Shown here one piece after another: positions 28,501-36,071 of a stretch of 64,000 nucleotides of DNA (its first letter is position 1; every line of letters starts with the position of its first letter). The notes beneath the pieces are model-generated. The model searched no databases. It saw only the letters and a list, made by a program, of their open reading frames with translations, and was not told where the DNA came from. A program made the translations under genes and the position numbers. Location: contig PGYB01000001.1 of assembly GCA_002839445.1 (NCBI GenBank), forward strand, positions 131,578 through 195,577. Direction: 5' to 3'. The stretch is from Candidatus Riflebacteria bacterium HGW-Riflebacteria-1 (GTDB taxonomy: Bacteria; Muiribacteriota; Ozemobacteria; Ozemobacterales; Ozemobacteraceae).

Positions 28501-28663
28501 TGGCATCGGTGTCGTTCAACGCTCCCGACATCATTATCATTAGCGAAAGCAGCGCGATTGAAAATCCAGATATCAGGCCGGTTCTAAGGGTTTCGAGAGA
28601 TTTCGTTGCTGCCGAAGCGATAAAGATCGATTTAACAGCAGATAAAATTGCCGACTTGCTCAT
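25592..28663 (-). CDS. CHASE2-domain class III adenylate cyclase
   Basis: The 1023-residue protein would make cAMP in response to an outside signal. An N-terminal membrane helix (about 30-48) leads into a large extracytoplasmic CHASE2 region, then about three membrane helices (about 640-720) and the cytoplasmic cyclase domain. Metal ligands are Asp771 (FFSDVAGFT) and Asp815; Lys811 and Thr886 match the adenine-selecting pair of cyanobacterial-type adenylate cyclases; Asn893 and Arg897 stabilise the transition state. A TPR-like tail (about 957-1005) follows. The ATG has AGAGGT upstream and lies 9 bp after the branching-enzyme stop, so it is co-transcribed with the glycogen-type gene. No cAMP receptor gene is in the window. 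Confidence 0.94.
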   Translation of the reverse strand: MSKSAILSAVKSIFIASAATKSLETLRTGLISGFSIALLSLMIMMSGALNDTDAKLNSMILQMRLQSKEYDKSKSEEHPRVWIVKKDQATSELLEKNPDRDEFASMFRFLGGYQIAKRRSEDKGRGLRVLCIEIGTFSGITDLVFKTGYDEWGSFLDASEPASATQNKIFDQTQWHSTGRRIRDFFKNNPDKHGFSSLIKVESVFWNPMQKNFFTSLSGSTLDRTASYQKFFLLPTLAINWGDPELKEYIQKSLETPDKNTPEPVDAEDQTDYKLFGGCAAGGIGDHANAGFNEQMGADALYLLNCWKNLLENIGRLSPRFSIDLYDRPGNVLSISLHADIEHPPSEFLIEPAAIIGFDFVLQGDKRPETDAMLVNAIASSQSKIILAAHTLREEVAITPSETDTASDAARLAKAGTKVVTRTIMPHAKFVTGNAETAMIDMGVGSKSFVTAAPVFILNEQTRQLLPSFSLKIAMLELDRQFPDKKPSYSDEMNRALVDIYDSVASGTFGGPLVIHDRRIPVTSSGMMLIDFVGSTVRGSKGAAIGSVSFYECFDRKTLKKFSRAMPEKTALQPDNAHARILGAGAGSKNKSGQILLAGPFEASDFDFFPTPLDLQTIYRVQKEPLMGIEIHANAIINILDQLYISHPNSRHTAIALFLSCLLLGFLLDILTPVAGAFLTFAFMISAFWHSYNSYHIARQMFNCSALLISYPAIWAIATLTNYVRQRVRAQKTKDMFSRFVAADVVQYMLDNPELVKPGGDKVELSIFFSDVAGFTSISEALTPEELVVLLNEYLGAMTDLLFEYGGTLDKFIGDAVMAFWNFPRKQDDHAVRACLCAIAMQRKINELQIGWQARGLPRVSARAGINSANVVVGYMGSLKAQMNFTCMGDGVNLASRLEGANKEYGTMLMVSDATYQKAKHAVTGRFLDFLAVKGKKEPVKVFELVSEIGKEPPGWSELVAMYDRAIQLHLDRKWDEAIATFEEILVRWPDDGPSRTYITRCNEYKQTPPPEGWDGRYILTHK

Positions 28664-28672
28664 AACACCTCT

Positions 28673-30262
28673 CTATAAGCTGCGATAAATCCGATAATCC
28701 ATCTCCGGGAAAATGTTATCGCGACGCTCGACCTCGCGCAGCCAGTTCTCGCTGATACTGCCTTTTCTTATATCTTCGTAAAGCCTGGTGAATCTGAAAG
28801 CATGGTCCTTTGTGCGTTTGTGCGCGTAACCAACTGTCGTGCCGGTTTTCATGATAAAAGCCCAGTCTGAAGACTGCAACAGCATCAGCTCACGGGCGGC
28901 CTGATTCAACGCGCGCAGCTGCAACCCCGAAGCTTCCGGAAAGCTGTTGGCAAGCTCGATCATACGTTCAGACGCCTTGTGCATATGTGGGTATATCCAG
29001 GCATTGCTTTCGTCAAGCCAGACTTCGTTATAGCCCTTGTGGCCCCATGACGAAAGGGATGGCGTTGACTGCTGATTACGCGGGTATTCATCGAGGTAAT
29101 CAGAAGGTGTGGCCAGTTTTACGATCTCGCTTTCGAGTGCAACTTTTCGCAATACATGGTGAATAAAATCGGGGCCCTCATACCACCAGTGGCCAAAGAG
29201 CTCAGCATCGTAAGGCGATACCACTATCGGCTTACGTTCCATATTGCCGGCCAGATACTCGATCTGACGCTCGCGGCACCAGAGAAAGTGCGCGGCATGC
29301 GCGGCTACGCGCGCCATGGCTTCCTGGTAATTATAAGGCTCTTTTTCTTCGATTTCACGCGAGGTAATGCGATGATACTTGATGCCGGTGCCCAGTCTAT
29401 GCCCGGATTCATGAATATATGGCCGGATGTAATCAAGGTCGAGATCAAAACCGATGTCGCGATAAAAATCGCGATAAGCCGGGTCGCCCGGGTAGCCTTC
29501 GTGCGCCGACCAGACCTGGCGACTGCTCTCGACGTCGCGCCCGAATGCGACCACTCCGGAAGTGCAGGCTACCGGCGCGTAAACACCGTAGGTTGGTCGC
29601 GGGTCAGCGTAAAGAATACCGTGTGTGTCGGTAAAAAAATAATCAATGCCAAACTCTTTAAGAATCTGGTCATCACCGGGGTTGTAAGCGCATTCCGCCA
29701 GCCAGATTCCGCGTGGCTGCCGGGCAAAATGTTTGTGGTAATCACGCACCGCCATGTCGATCTGGGCGCGCACAGCCTCTCTAAAGTCGTTTATTAGCGG
29801 CAGAAAGCCGTGTGTAGCGCAGCAGGTTATTATCTCAAGCACCCCGGCGTCCTGAAAACTCTTAAAGGCGCGCACCAGATTGCCCTGCCAGCTATTGAAA
29901 ATCTTGCGAATGCGATTGAATTTTTCGCGGTACATCAGCGCAGAAGTGTGAAATTCAGGCTGCCAGCGGGTTCGGTCAACTTCCTTTTCAGCAAGCTCTT
30001 CGAGAAGGGAAAGGTGTCGCGAATATCGCGCGATCAGCAGGTCATCAGACAGCATGTTGACGAGAGGCGGAGTGAGCGTCATGGTGATGCGAAATTTGAT
30101 GCCGTCAGCACAGAGTTTGCCAAAGACGTCGAGCAGTGGCACGTAGGTTTCGGTGATTGCTTCAAACAACCACCGTTCTTCCATCATGTCGGCGTGTTCA
30201 GGGTGGCGAACGAAGGGGAGGTGAGCATGCAGTATAAGAGAAAGGTAGCCGGTAGTGTTCAT
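28673..30262 (-). CDS. GH57 1,4-alpha-glucan branching enzyme
   Basis: A GH57 (DUF1957-type) enzyme that transfers alpha-glucan segments to make 1,6 branches in glycogen-like polymers. The opening GYLSLILHAHLPFVRHPE is typical. The catalytic nucleophile is the Glu of GIWLAECAYNPG (near residue 190) and the acid/base is the Asp of SPYDAELFGHWW (near 352), close to the positions known from Thermus and Thermococcus enzymes. The 529-residue length fits. GTG and ATG are adjacent at the start (30265 and 30262); I chose ATG. It follows the DUF4912 gene after 9 bp, an association seen in other genomes, and precedes the cyclase. Confidence 0.93.
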   Translation of the reverse strand: MNTTGYLSLILHAHLPFVRHPEHADMMEERWLFEAITETYVPLLDVFGKLCADGIKFRITMTLTPPLVNMLSDDLLIARYSRHLSLLEELAEKEVDRTRWQPEFHTSALMYREKFNRIRKIFNSWQGNLVRAFKSFQDAGVLEIITCCATHGFLPLINDFREAVRAQIDMAVRDYHKHFARQPRGIWLAECAYNPGDDQILKEFGIDYFFTDTHGILYADPRPTYGVYAPVACTSGVVAFGRDVESSRQVWSAHEGYPGDPAYRDFYRDIGFDLDLDYIRPYIHESGHRLGTGIKYHRITSREIEEKEPYNYQEAMARVAAHAAHFLWCRERQIEYLAGNMERKPIVVSPYDAELFGHWWYEGPDFIHHVLRKVALESEIVKLATPSDYLDEYPRNQQSTPSLSSWGHKGYNEVWLDESNAWIYPHMHKASERMIELANSFPEASGLQLRALNQAARELMLLQSSDWAFIMKTGTTVGYAHKRTKDHAFRFTRLYEDIRKGSISENWLREVERRDNIFPEMDYRIYRSL

Positions 30263-30271
30263 CACGTTTTG

Positions 30272-32665
30272 TCAGTTTTTTTTGAGACTGACAGCTGCTT
30301 TGATAGTTCGTGTTTTTCTGGTGCGAGGGTCGGTGGCAAGGAGATCGATGCTGTGCCCGCTGTCAAAAGGCAGAGCCAGCCGCAGACTGAATGAGCCATC
30401 AGGCCGCACGCGCAGCGGATTGCCCTGAAAAGTCAGTTCACAACCAACCTTTACGCGGCCGTACACGATAACCTCGACAGCTGCAACCAGAAATATGTCG
30501 TCGTCTTCGGCGGCTTCGGGCCTGCCGCTGAAACTGCTGACGCCAGCGGAAGTCCAGTCTGAAGAAGACGGCATCGGCGAAGTCGGCATGGCAAAAGAGC
30601 CTGGCATGGCAAATGAGCCAGGCATGGCAAAGGACGATATGCCACCAGGCAGCAACGCGGCTTCAGCCGAAGATGGCATTTCTGGCGGAACCAGGCGCTG
30701 ACCGGCCAGCAGATCTGAAGATCCCGGGTGCGGAATGCTTTCCCCGGTTACACTTGAAAAATAGACATATTCAGGCTCGGTAATTCTGGCAATACCTGGT
30801 GCCTCAGGCCTGTCAATAAGTTCATGGCCACCGAGTCTGTCTTCCGGGTCAGGTGTTGCAACCGGTTCTGGTGCAATCGGAGCTGCCCAGCGTCCGGCCA
30901 CGCGATCTGGTGGCGTCTGAACCAGGTTCGACAGTGAGATAAAGGTGTAGCCTTCGGTCGGGCTGTGCATGCCAAGTTCAACCTGATAAACTGACTGCGG
31001 GCTTTCAAGATAAATATACCAGTTGCGGGCATGTTCGCTGAGCTTGATCTCTTGCGAGAAGCCCTGCGAAACATTGTGCAATCTCAGCACAAAATGCGAA
31101 TGGGCAAACTCAAAAATACCGACTTCGAGTTCTAGCCGTTTAAGTTCGACCTGTGGGATTTCCCAGTAGGCGTAAGCCCAGTGTGGGTCGCGAATCTGCA
31201 TGACAATTCTGGTCTCGCCATATTCTAACGGAAGCTCACCGGTCAGCTCGTCTTCACTTACTGTCGAAGGGCCTTCTAACCCGGTTACCGGCTGAAAAAT
31301 CGGCACTTCCATGGTGGTTTTAAGTGAAGCATGGCGTTCAGAACGCTCTTTTTCGATTTGTTCGGCTTTTGAAGAGGGTTTCTGGCGACTGCTCGTTTCA
31401 ACCGGAATAGCCACACCGTCTTTGAGAACCGCAGCGCCCTTTTTATTCTTGGACGGCGGAGCGTCATCGGCTTTTTTAGCAAAATTATGGGCAAGTCCCT
31501 TTACCGCAGAATCAGACGCGGAGGTCTCGCTGGCGGGCTGGACATCAGCTGGCGCAGTTACCTGCGATTCCTCAGCTTTTTTTGCCGGGCGGCCGCGCTT
31601 TTTGGCTACAGACACCTCATCGGCAACGCCGGGTTCAGTCTTCTTTTGAGCGACTTTTTCGACAACTTTTATTGCGGCTTTTTCAAGCGCTTTTGCCGGG
31701 CGGCCGCGGCCTTTTGTCGGCGGCACTTCAACCGGTTTTTCGGCGGCTTCTAATTTTTTCGGCGGGCGTCCCCTGCCCTTTTTTGTTGAAGATTCTTCAA
31801 CAGTAACAGGTTTTTCAACAGCTGGGCGCTTTGCAGCTTCGCCTTTGTCCTGGCTCATTTTTGCAGAACTGGCGTTCGTTTTACTGGCTGCAGATATTTT
31901 TACAACTGGCTTTGCTGCCGTGGCCTTCTCAGCCGGAGTTACCGGAGCAACAGATTTTTCGGCGCTCCGGACTGCTTTTTTTGCCGGCTCTATCTTCGAG
32001 TTACTGGTTGGCTCTTTCAGAAAGGTGTTGGCTGACGAAGTCGAAGCCTTAGAGATCTTTGTCGACTCTGCATGACTTGATTTGGCTGGCGAAGGCGAAG
32101 TCTTTGAGCTCTTTGCCGGCTCTTTCTGCGGAGTTCTGGCTGGCGCAGTCTTAGAGGTTTTTACGGCTGTTCTTTCAGTCGCAGCTTTTTTATCTTTCAT
32201 TGCAGGCTTGTCTGCTGTGGTCACAGCTAAAATGTCTTTGCCTGGCACTGCAGGTTTGGCGGGTTTAGCAGACTTTTCTGTTTTGGCAGTTTTGGTGACA
32301 ACATCTGCAGAATCTTTGCTGTTAGCAGCTTTTACTGCTGTTTTACCAGGCATTGAAGCGGCCGTGGCTGGCTTAGCAGGCTTGTCTGCTTTTGCGGGCA
32401 TAGAAGGGATGGTGGATTTTTCAGACTTTGCGACAGTCTTTGCCGGTCGACCTGCAGTTTTTTTAGTAGTTTCTGCCGATTTTACAGCCGATTTTGCGGA
32501 TGCTTCAGCCTTTTTGGGTGCTTTCTGCACGAACGGCAGCAATGCTTCGATCAATTTTTCTTTTGTGCTGTTTTTGCGCACTGCCAGTTCAAACTCTTGC
32601 GCGAGATCATACAACTCTTCGCGGCTCAGTTCCTTGAGGTCTTCCCCAGAAAATCTCTTTCTCAT
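30272..32665 (-). CDS. DUF4912 protein with Rho-N-like head and AT-hook-like linker
   Basis: Of 797 residues, the first 46 form a SAP/Rho-N-like helical unit (LKELSREELYDLAQEF). A very long Lys/Ala/Pro/Ser linker to about 455 contains AT-hook-like cores: AGRPAK at 71, GRGRPPK at 297, GRGRPAK at 319 and KRGRPAK at 356. The DUF4912 domain (about 485-600) includes DPHWAYAYWEIP. A Met/Pro/Ser-rich spacer with repeated SFAMPG follows, then a short beta domain. DUF4912 proteins commonly neighbour GH57 enzymes, and a carbohydrate-linked role is likely; Rho-N and AT-hook elements suggest nucleic-acid binding. GGGAG precedes the ATG. Confidence 0.85.
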   Translation of the reverse strand: MRKRFSGEDLKELSREELYDLAQEFELAVRKNSTKEKLIEALLPFVQKAPKKAEASAKSAVKSAETTKKTAGRPAKTVAKSEKSTIPSMPAKADKPAKPATAASMPGKTAVKAANSKDSADVVTKTAKTEKSAKPAKPAVPGKDILAVTTADKPAMKDKKAATERTAVKTSKTAPARTPQKEPAKSSKTSPSPAKSSHAESTKISKASTSSANTFLKEPTSNSKIEPAKKAVRSAEKSVAPVTPAEKATAAKPVVKISAASKTNASSAKMSQDKGEAAKRPAVEKPVTVEESSTKKGRGRPPKKLEAAEKPVEVPPTKGRGRPAKALEKAAIKVVEKVAQKKTEPGVADEVSVAKKRGRPAKKAEESQVTAPADVQPASETSASDSAVKGLAHNFAKKADDAPPSKNKKGAAVLKDGVAIPVETSSRQKPSSKAEQIEKERSERHASLKTTMEVPIFQPVTGLEGPSTVSEDELTGELPLEYGETRIVMQIRDPHWAYAYWEIPQVELKRLELEVGIFEFAHSHFVLRLHNVSQGFSQEIKLSEHARNWYIYLESPQSVYQVELGMHSPTEGYTFISLSNLVQTPPDRVAGRWAAPIAPEPVATPDPEDRLGGHELIDRPEAPGIARITEPEYVYFSSVTGESIPHPGSSDLLAGQRLVPPEMPSSAEAALLPGGISSFAMPGSFAMPGSFAMPTSPMPSSSDWTSAGVSSFSGRPEAAEDDDIFLVAAVEVIVYGRVKVGCELTFQGNPLRVRPDGSFSLRLALPFDSGHSIDLLATDPRTRKTRTIKAAVSLKKN

Positions 32666-32746
32666 ACCACGCTCCCAGGTCTATGTACAGAAATTCCGCC
32701 AAGGCGATTCGAATATGATAGCAGAATTCATATATTTTTGCGCGAA

Positions 32747-32857
32747 TTAATTATCGTCGAGGAAACTGTCTAGCAACGCCGGCAGAAACACGAGCAAAAC
32801 ATAATAATGTACAGCCATAAATAAGCCAAACGCATAGCCAAAAATCTGAAAAAACAT
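32747..32857 (-). CDS. 36-residue membrane peptide candidate
   Basis: A short frame not found by length-limited callers. The translation is MFFQIFGYAFGLFMAVHYY followed by VLLVFLPALLDSFLDDN: one strongly hydrophobic segment with an acidic C terminus. AAGGA lies about 9 bp before the ATG, and it sits 21 bp after the stop of the TPR gene and 81 bp before the DUF4912 start, in the same direction. That placement and the composition suggest a real small membrane protein in the operon, but no homologue can be named. Confidence 0.5.
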   Translation of the reverse strand: MFFQIFGYAFGLFMAVHYYVLLVFLPALLDSFLDDN

Positions 32858-32878
32858 AGTATCTGTCCTTTCTCTTCG

Positions 32879-34024
32879 CTAATCCTGCTGGCGCTCAATC
32901 TTGAGCTGTACACCAATGTTTGAAAACAGAGTGACTGGCCGACGGCCGTCGCCATATAGATCCTGGACAAAACCATGTGTCTGATTGATCGAGGTAAAGG
33001 CAACTGAGTATTTAACTTCACCAGAAACAAAACTCAAGTTTTTCTGATCAATTCCCTCTTCTGCGGTAAACAGAAAATCGCGCTGATCGCTGCCCTGCCC
33101 AAGGGTTATCGAAAACACCTCGAAACGATCTGGCGGTATGCCAGGCCGCTCATTGATTGCGCGCAGAGTGAACGCTGCGTTTTCAAGCTGTCGCGAGATT
33201 GTACCGGCATTACGAAAATCAAAAGCTTCATTGAACAGTAGAGTCGTTTCCTCACCATACACCTCGTTAAGCGCGCTGGCCGGCTTAACGGGTTCCACAT
33301 AGGCAGTACGCCGCTGCGTAAAAAGCTCAAGTTTTTCGTCAGCCTGACGCGCCTGGTCTGATTCAGGATAAATAATAGTGATCTGCTGCAGGGTCTCGAT
33401 CGATTTTTCAACATCGCCGCGCAACTCAAGCAGAGTCGCCAATTTTAGCAGTCGATCAGGCTCACGTTCTTTGCTCTCAGATAAAAAAGTCAGGTATTTT
33501 ACGGCATCTTCGATGAGACCTGATTCATCCTGGGCCATCAGCGTCGGCATAAGTCTGAGACTGGCGAGATAATCGTCAATGGCATCACGAATGTTGCGGC
33601 GGCGATAAAGATCCATCGCGCGCTTGAACAGTCGGGTCGCTTCTTCAGTCTGCGCCAGCTCGGGAAGATGTTCGAGCTTCATAATCGCGCGGCTTGCCAA
33701 CAATTCTGGCAACTTCCCCTGTACAGCCTTCTTATAATTATAAGTAGCGAAGTCAAAGCGCCTGATCGCCTCAAGACACTCACCAATACGAAAATGCAGA
33801 CGTGCCTTAACTTCTTCGCTGGAAGTCATGCTCATGCCTTCGTAATAAAAGATAAGGGCATCGCGATAATTATTGGCACGAAACAGCTCTTCGGCTCTGC
33901 TTAAGCAATTATTCAGCGTATATGGCGCAGTTATGCCTTCACTGCGGGTTTTGCCGGCGGAAGATGCCGACAAGGGGGTCAGGCAGACCGCACACAAGAG
34001 AGCCGTGAGAATGCTTTTTTTCAT
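32879..34024 (-). CDS. Secreted TPR-containing protein
   Basis: No specific family is recognised. A signal peptide (basic tail, hydrophobic core, cut near SASSAG at about residue 24) is followed by helical TPR-like repeats (about 30-230; LFRANNYRDALIFYYEG and later SIETLQQITIIYPESDQAR), then a beta-rich C-terminal part (about 260-380) with RDFLFTAEEGIDQKNLSF. It probably acts in the periplasm as a binding or assembly factor. Two ATGs are adjacent (34027 and 34024); the second has better spacing from GGGAG. The gene starts 12 bp after the TIM-barrel gene stop, within the minus-strand sensor operon. Confidence 0.8.
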   Translation of the reverse strand: MKKSILTALLCAVCLTPLSASSAGKTRSEGITAPYTLNNCLSRAEELFRANNYRDALIFYYEGMSMTSSEEVKARLHFRIGECLEAIRRFDFATYNYKKAVQGKLPELLASRAIMKLEHLPELAQTEEATRLFKRAMDLYRRRNIRDAIDDYLASLRLMPTLMAQDESGLIEDAVKYLTFLSESKEREPDRLLKLATLLELRGDVEKSIETLQQITIIYPESDQARQADEKLELFTQRRTAYVEPVKPASALNEVYGEETTLLFNEAFDFRNAGTISRQLENAAFTLRAINERPGIPPDRFEVFSITLGQGSDQRDFLFTAEEGIDQKNLSFVSGEVKYSVAFTSINQTHGFVQDLYGDGRRPVTLFSNIGVQLKIERQQD

Positions 34025-34036
34025 CATACTCCCGAA

Positions 34037-35167
34037 TCAGAAGGCGCCAGAAAAATTTTCAGGAGCCAGTTTTTGAAGGATAAAATCATTATTGCGCGTG
34101 TTTGGCACCATCGCCAGCAGAACATACTTTTCGGCGCCAGCTTCGATGCTGCTCCGAATTTCTTTGAGCAACGGCACCAGATTAAGATCGCCACTCTGGT
34201 AGAGGCCAAGATTCAGATAGGTATTGCGACTGGCTTCCTGGTAGTCTTTCAGTGCAAAATTGAAACGCTTCAGACACTTTGCGCTGTAGTTGTCGTCTTT
34301 ATCTTCAACGCTCTGGCGATATTCATTGCGCGCCGCGATGTATTCTTTGAGGGCTCGTTCCATGGCTTCGCGCCGGGCGCCGAACTTGTCGAGGCCAGGC
34401 AAAACCTGATGCAAACTGATTATTGAAATCACGTCATCTAATTTCTGGTAAGTATCAACAATGTTGTCGCCTTCGAGATGGGCTATTCCCACGTCATAAG
34501 CCAGCTTGCAGCCAAACTCGCGCGCCAGCTTGCGGAATACTGAAAGCGAGATGCCGCCATTACGCAGATGCAGCGATATCGAAGAACTGGCAGCCGCGGC
34601 GTACAATTCTTTGAGTGCTTTCTTGAATCTTACTTCGGCCTGGGGATCAAGAAACACGCCGGGTTCAGACACAGGCACAATAACATCTTTAATAGAATGC
34701 CGGGCAGCCAGTTCGATAACCGGCAGGCATTCTTCGACAGACAGATTGTAATAGGAGGGGTGCCCCTGAATAGCCGAGGGCAGCGCAAGATAAGCGGGTT
34801 TAAAATGGGTCAGATGGGTGTTCTTGACGGTTCCGCGCGGTGCCGGACGCGGCGGCCGGGTTGACTCATCGACTTTAGGCTCTGGCGGCAGGTCAAAATA
34901 GACCGGGGAATATTCTGGCAATGTGATAATGGTTTTTATTGACAGCGATTCGGCCTTCTGCAGGATCTGCTCAAATGCCGCTGCATTCTTTTTGAGCCCG
35001 GGATCATTGACGCGCAGATCAAGAAAATTGAGTTTGCCTCGCCATTTGGCGAGCGAGCCATTTCTGCTGATTGAGATAGACGGGTTCAGCGGATCCTGGC
35101 CACCACCAATTGCCTGTTCAACATATCCAAGAAAGAAAGGGATTTCATTATTTTTCATAATGCGCAT
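34037..35167 (-). CDS. Sugar isomerase/AP-endonuclease-like TIM-barrel protein
   Basis: The 376-residue cytoplasmic protein resembles the xylose isomerase-like TIM-barrel superfamily: LNFLDLRVNDPGL near the start, IKDVIVPVSEPGVFLDP in the middle, LAYDVGIAHLEGDN and ISIISLHQVLPGLDKF later. Strand-end residues resemble the metal-binding Asp and His of the superfamily, but a full metal set is not evident: SLHLRNGG stands where many members have a Glu. The C-terminal 90 residues are helical and hydrophilic. Substrate unknown. It lies 31 bp after the PhnD-like gene. The start has no strong ribosome site; a second ATG lies three codons further in. Confidence 0.72.
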   Translation of the reverse strand: MRIMKNNEIPFFLGYVEQAIGGGQDPLNPSISISRNGSLAKWRGKLNFLDLRVNDPGLKKNAAAFEQILQKAESLSIKTIITLPEYSPVYFDLPPEPKVDESTRPPRPAPRGTVKNTHLTHFKPAYLALPSAIQGHPSYYNLSVEECLPVIELAARHSIKDVIVPVSEPGVFLDPQAEVRFKKALKELYAAAASSSISLHLRNGGISLSVFRKLAREFGCKLAYDVGIAHLEGDNIVDTYQKLDDVISIISLHQVLPGLDKFGARREAMERALKEYIAARNEYRQSVEDKDDNYSAKCLKRFNFALKDYQEASRNTYLNLGLYQSGDLNLVPLLKEIRSSIEAGAEKYVLLAMVPNTRNNDFILQKLAPENFSGAF

Positions 35168-35198
35168 TTTACCACATTTCTACTAAACCCTCAATAAA

Positions 35199-36071
35199 TC
35201 AGTGCGAAGATGCGTTTTGCTTTAACAGCGCCTGCACTTCTGATTCTGCAACATATTTTGACGTGCCACGCAGGATTTTCAGATTTGCCAGGTATTCAAT
35301 GCCTTTTGGATCTTGATGCATACTCAGCATCGCCTTCTCAATCTGCGTTTTCAAGCTGGCATCAAAATCAGCACGAACAACCAGCGGGTCATTGGCAATC
35401 GGCCCGGTGCGCGCGATGACGCGTAAACCTGTGCCACTTTCGTAGACCAGATCTGAAGAAAACACGGCGGCGGCAGAATAACGCCCCGCAAGCACACCGA
35501 CAATGCTTGAACGGTGGCTTTGTGTGAACACTACCTCGCTGAAAAATTCGAGAGGCTTTATACCTTCTTGAGCCAGATATATGTTCGGGAAATAGAACCC
35601 TGAGCCTGAGTAGCGATCAACATATGCAAAACTGTGGTCACGCAGATCATGCACCGTCTGAAACTCGCTGTCTTCGCGCACAACGATCTGTCCACTGTAG
35701 AGAACGCTGTCATACTGCACCGGCCGGCAAATTACCTGCCAATCCCTTTTTCCGCGAAGTTTTTCGAAAGACGCGTGTGAAAACCAGGCAATATGTATTT
35801 TACCCAGCTCGAGCAGACGCGCGAGGCTTTCGTAGTCTGGTACAGTCGTCAACCTTACCGGTCGCCCGATTCTCGATTCAAGATAATCACAGACAGGCTG
35901 TGTCTGCTCTCGCAGCTTATCAGCCTGAATAAAGGGAATGACGCCCATATACAAAGGCGAAACCTCGGCAATAACCGGAGTAAGACGGATCATTTCGGGT
36001 CCGGAAGCGGCAAACCAACCAAACGGAACCAGCAGAACCAGCAAAACAATTATAAAAACAGTAATCTTCAT
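35199..36071 (-). CDS. PhnD-like substrate-binding protein
   Basis: The 290-residue protein has an N-terminal hydrophobic segment (about 2-22) acting as signal or anchor, and a PhnD-type type-2 periplasmic binding fold: MGVIPFIQADKLREQTQP, HIAWFSHASFEKL, FAYVDRYSGSGFYFP and AAAVFSSDLVYESG. PhnD relatives bind phosphonate, phosphite or similar anions for ABC transport or feed sensors. No ABC ATPase or permease genes are nearby; instead it overlaps the MFS-HEAT gene by 4 bp (ATGA) and lies two genes after a Cache-HAMP sensor. A ligand-reporting role is therefore as likely as transport. Confidence 0.85.
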   Translation of the reverse strand: MKITVFIIVLLVLLVPFGWFAASGPEMIRLTPVIAEVSPLYMGVIPFIQADKLREQTQPVCDYLESRIGRPVRLTTVPDYESLARLLELGKIHIAWFSHASFEKLRGKRDWQVICRPVQYDSVLYSGQIVVREDSEFQTVHDLRDHSFAYVDRYSGSGFYFPNIYLAQEGIKPLEFFSEVVFTQSHRSSIVGVLAGRYSAAAVFSSDLVYESGTGLRVIARTGPIANDPLVVRADFDASLKTQIEKAMLSMHQDPKGIEYLANLKILRGTSKYVAESEVQALLKQNASSH

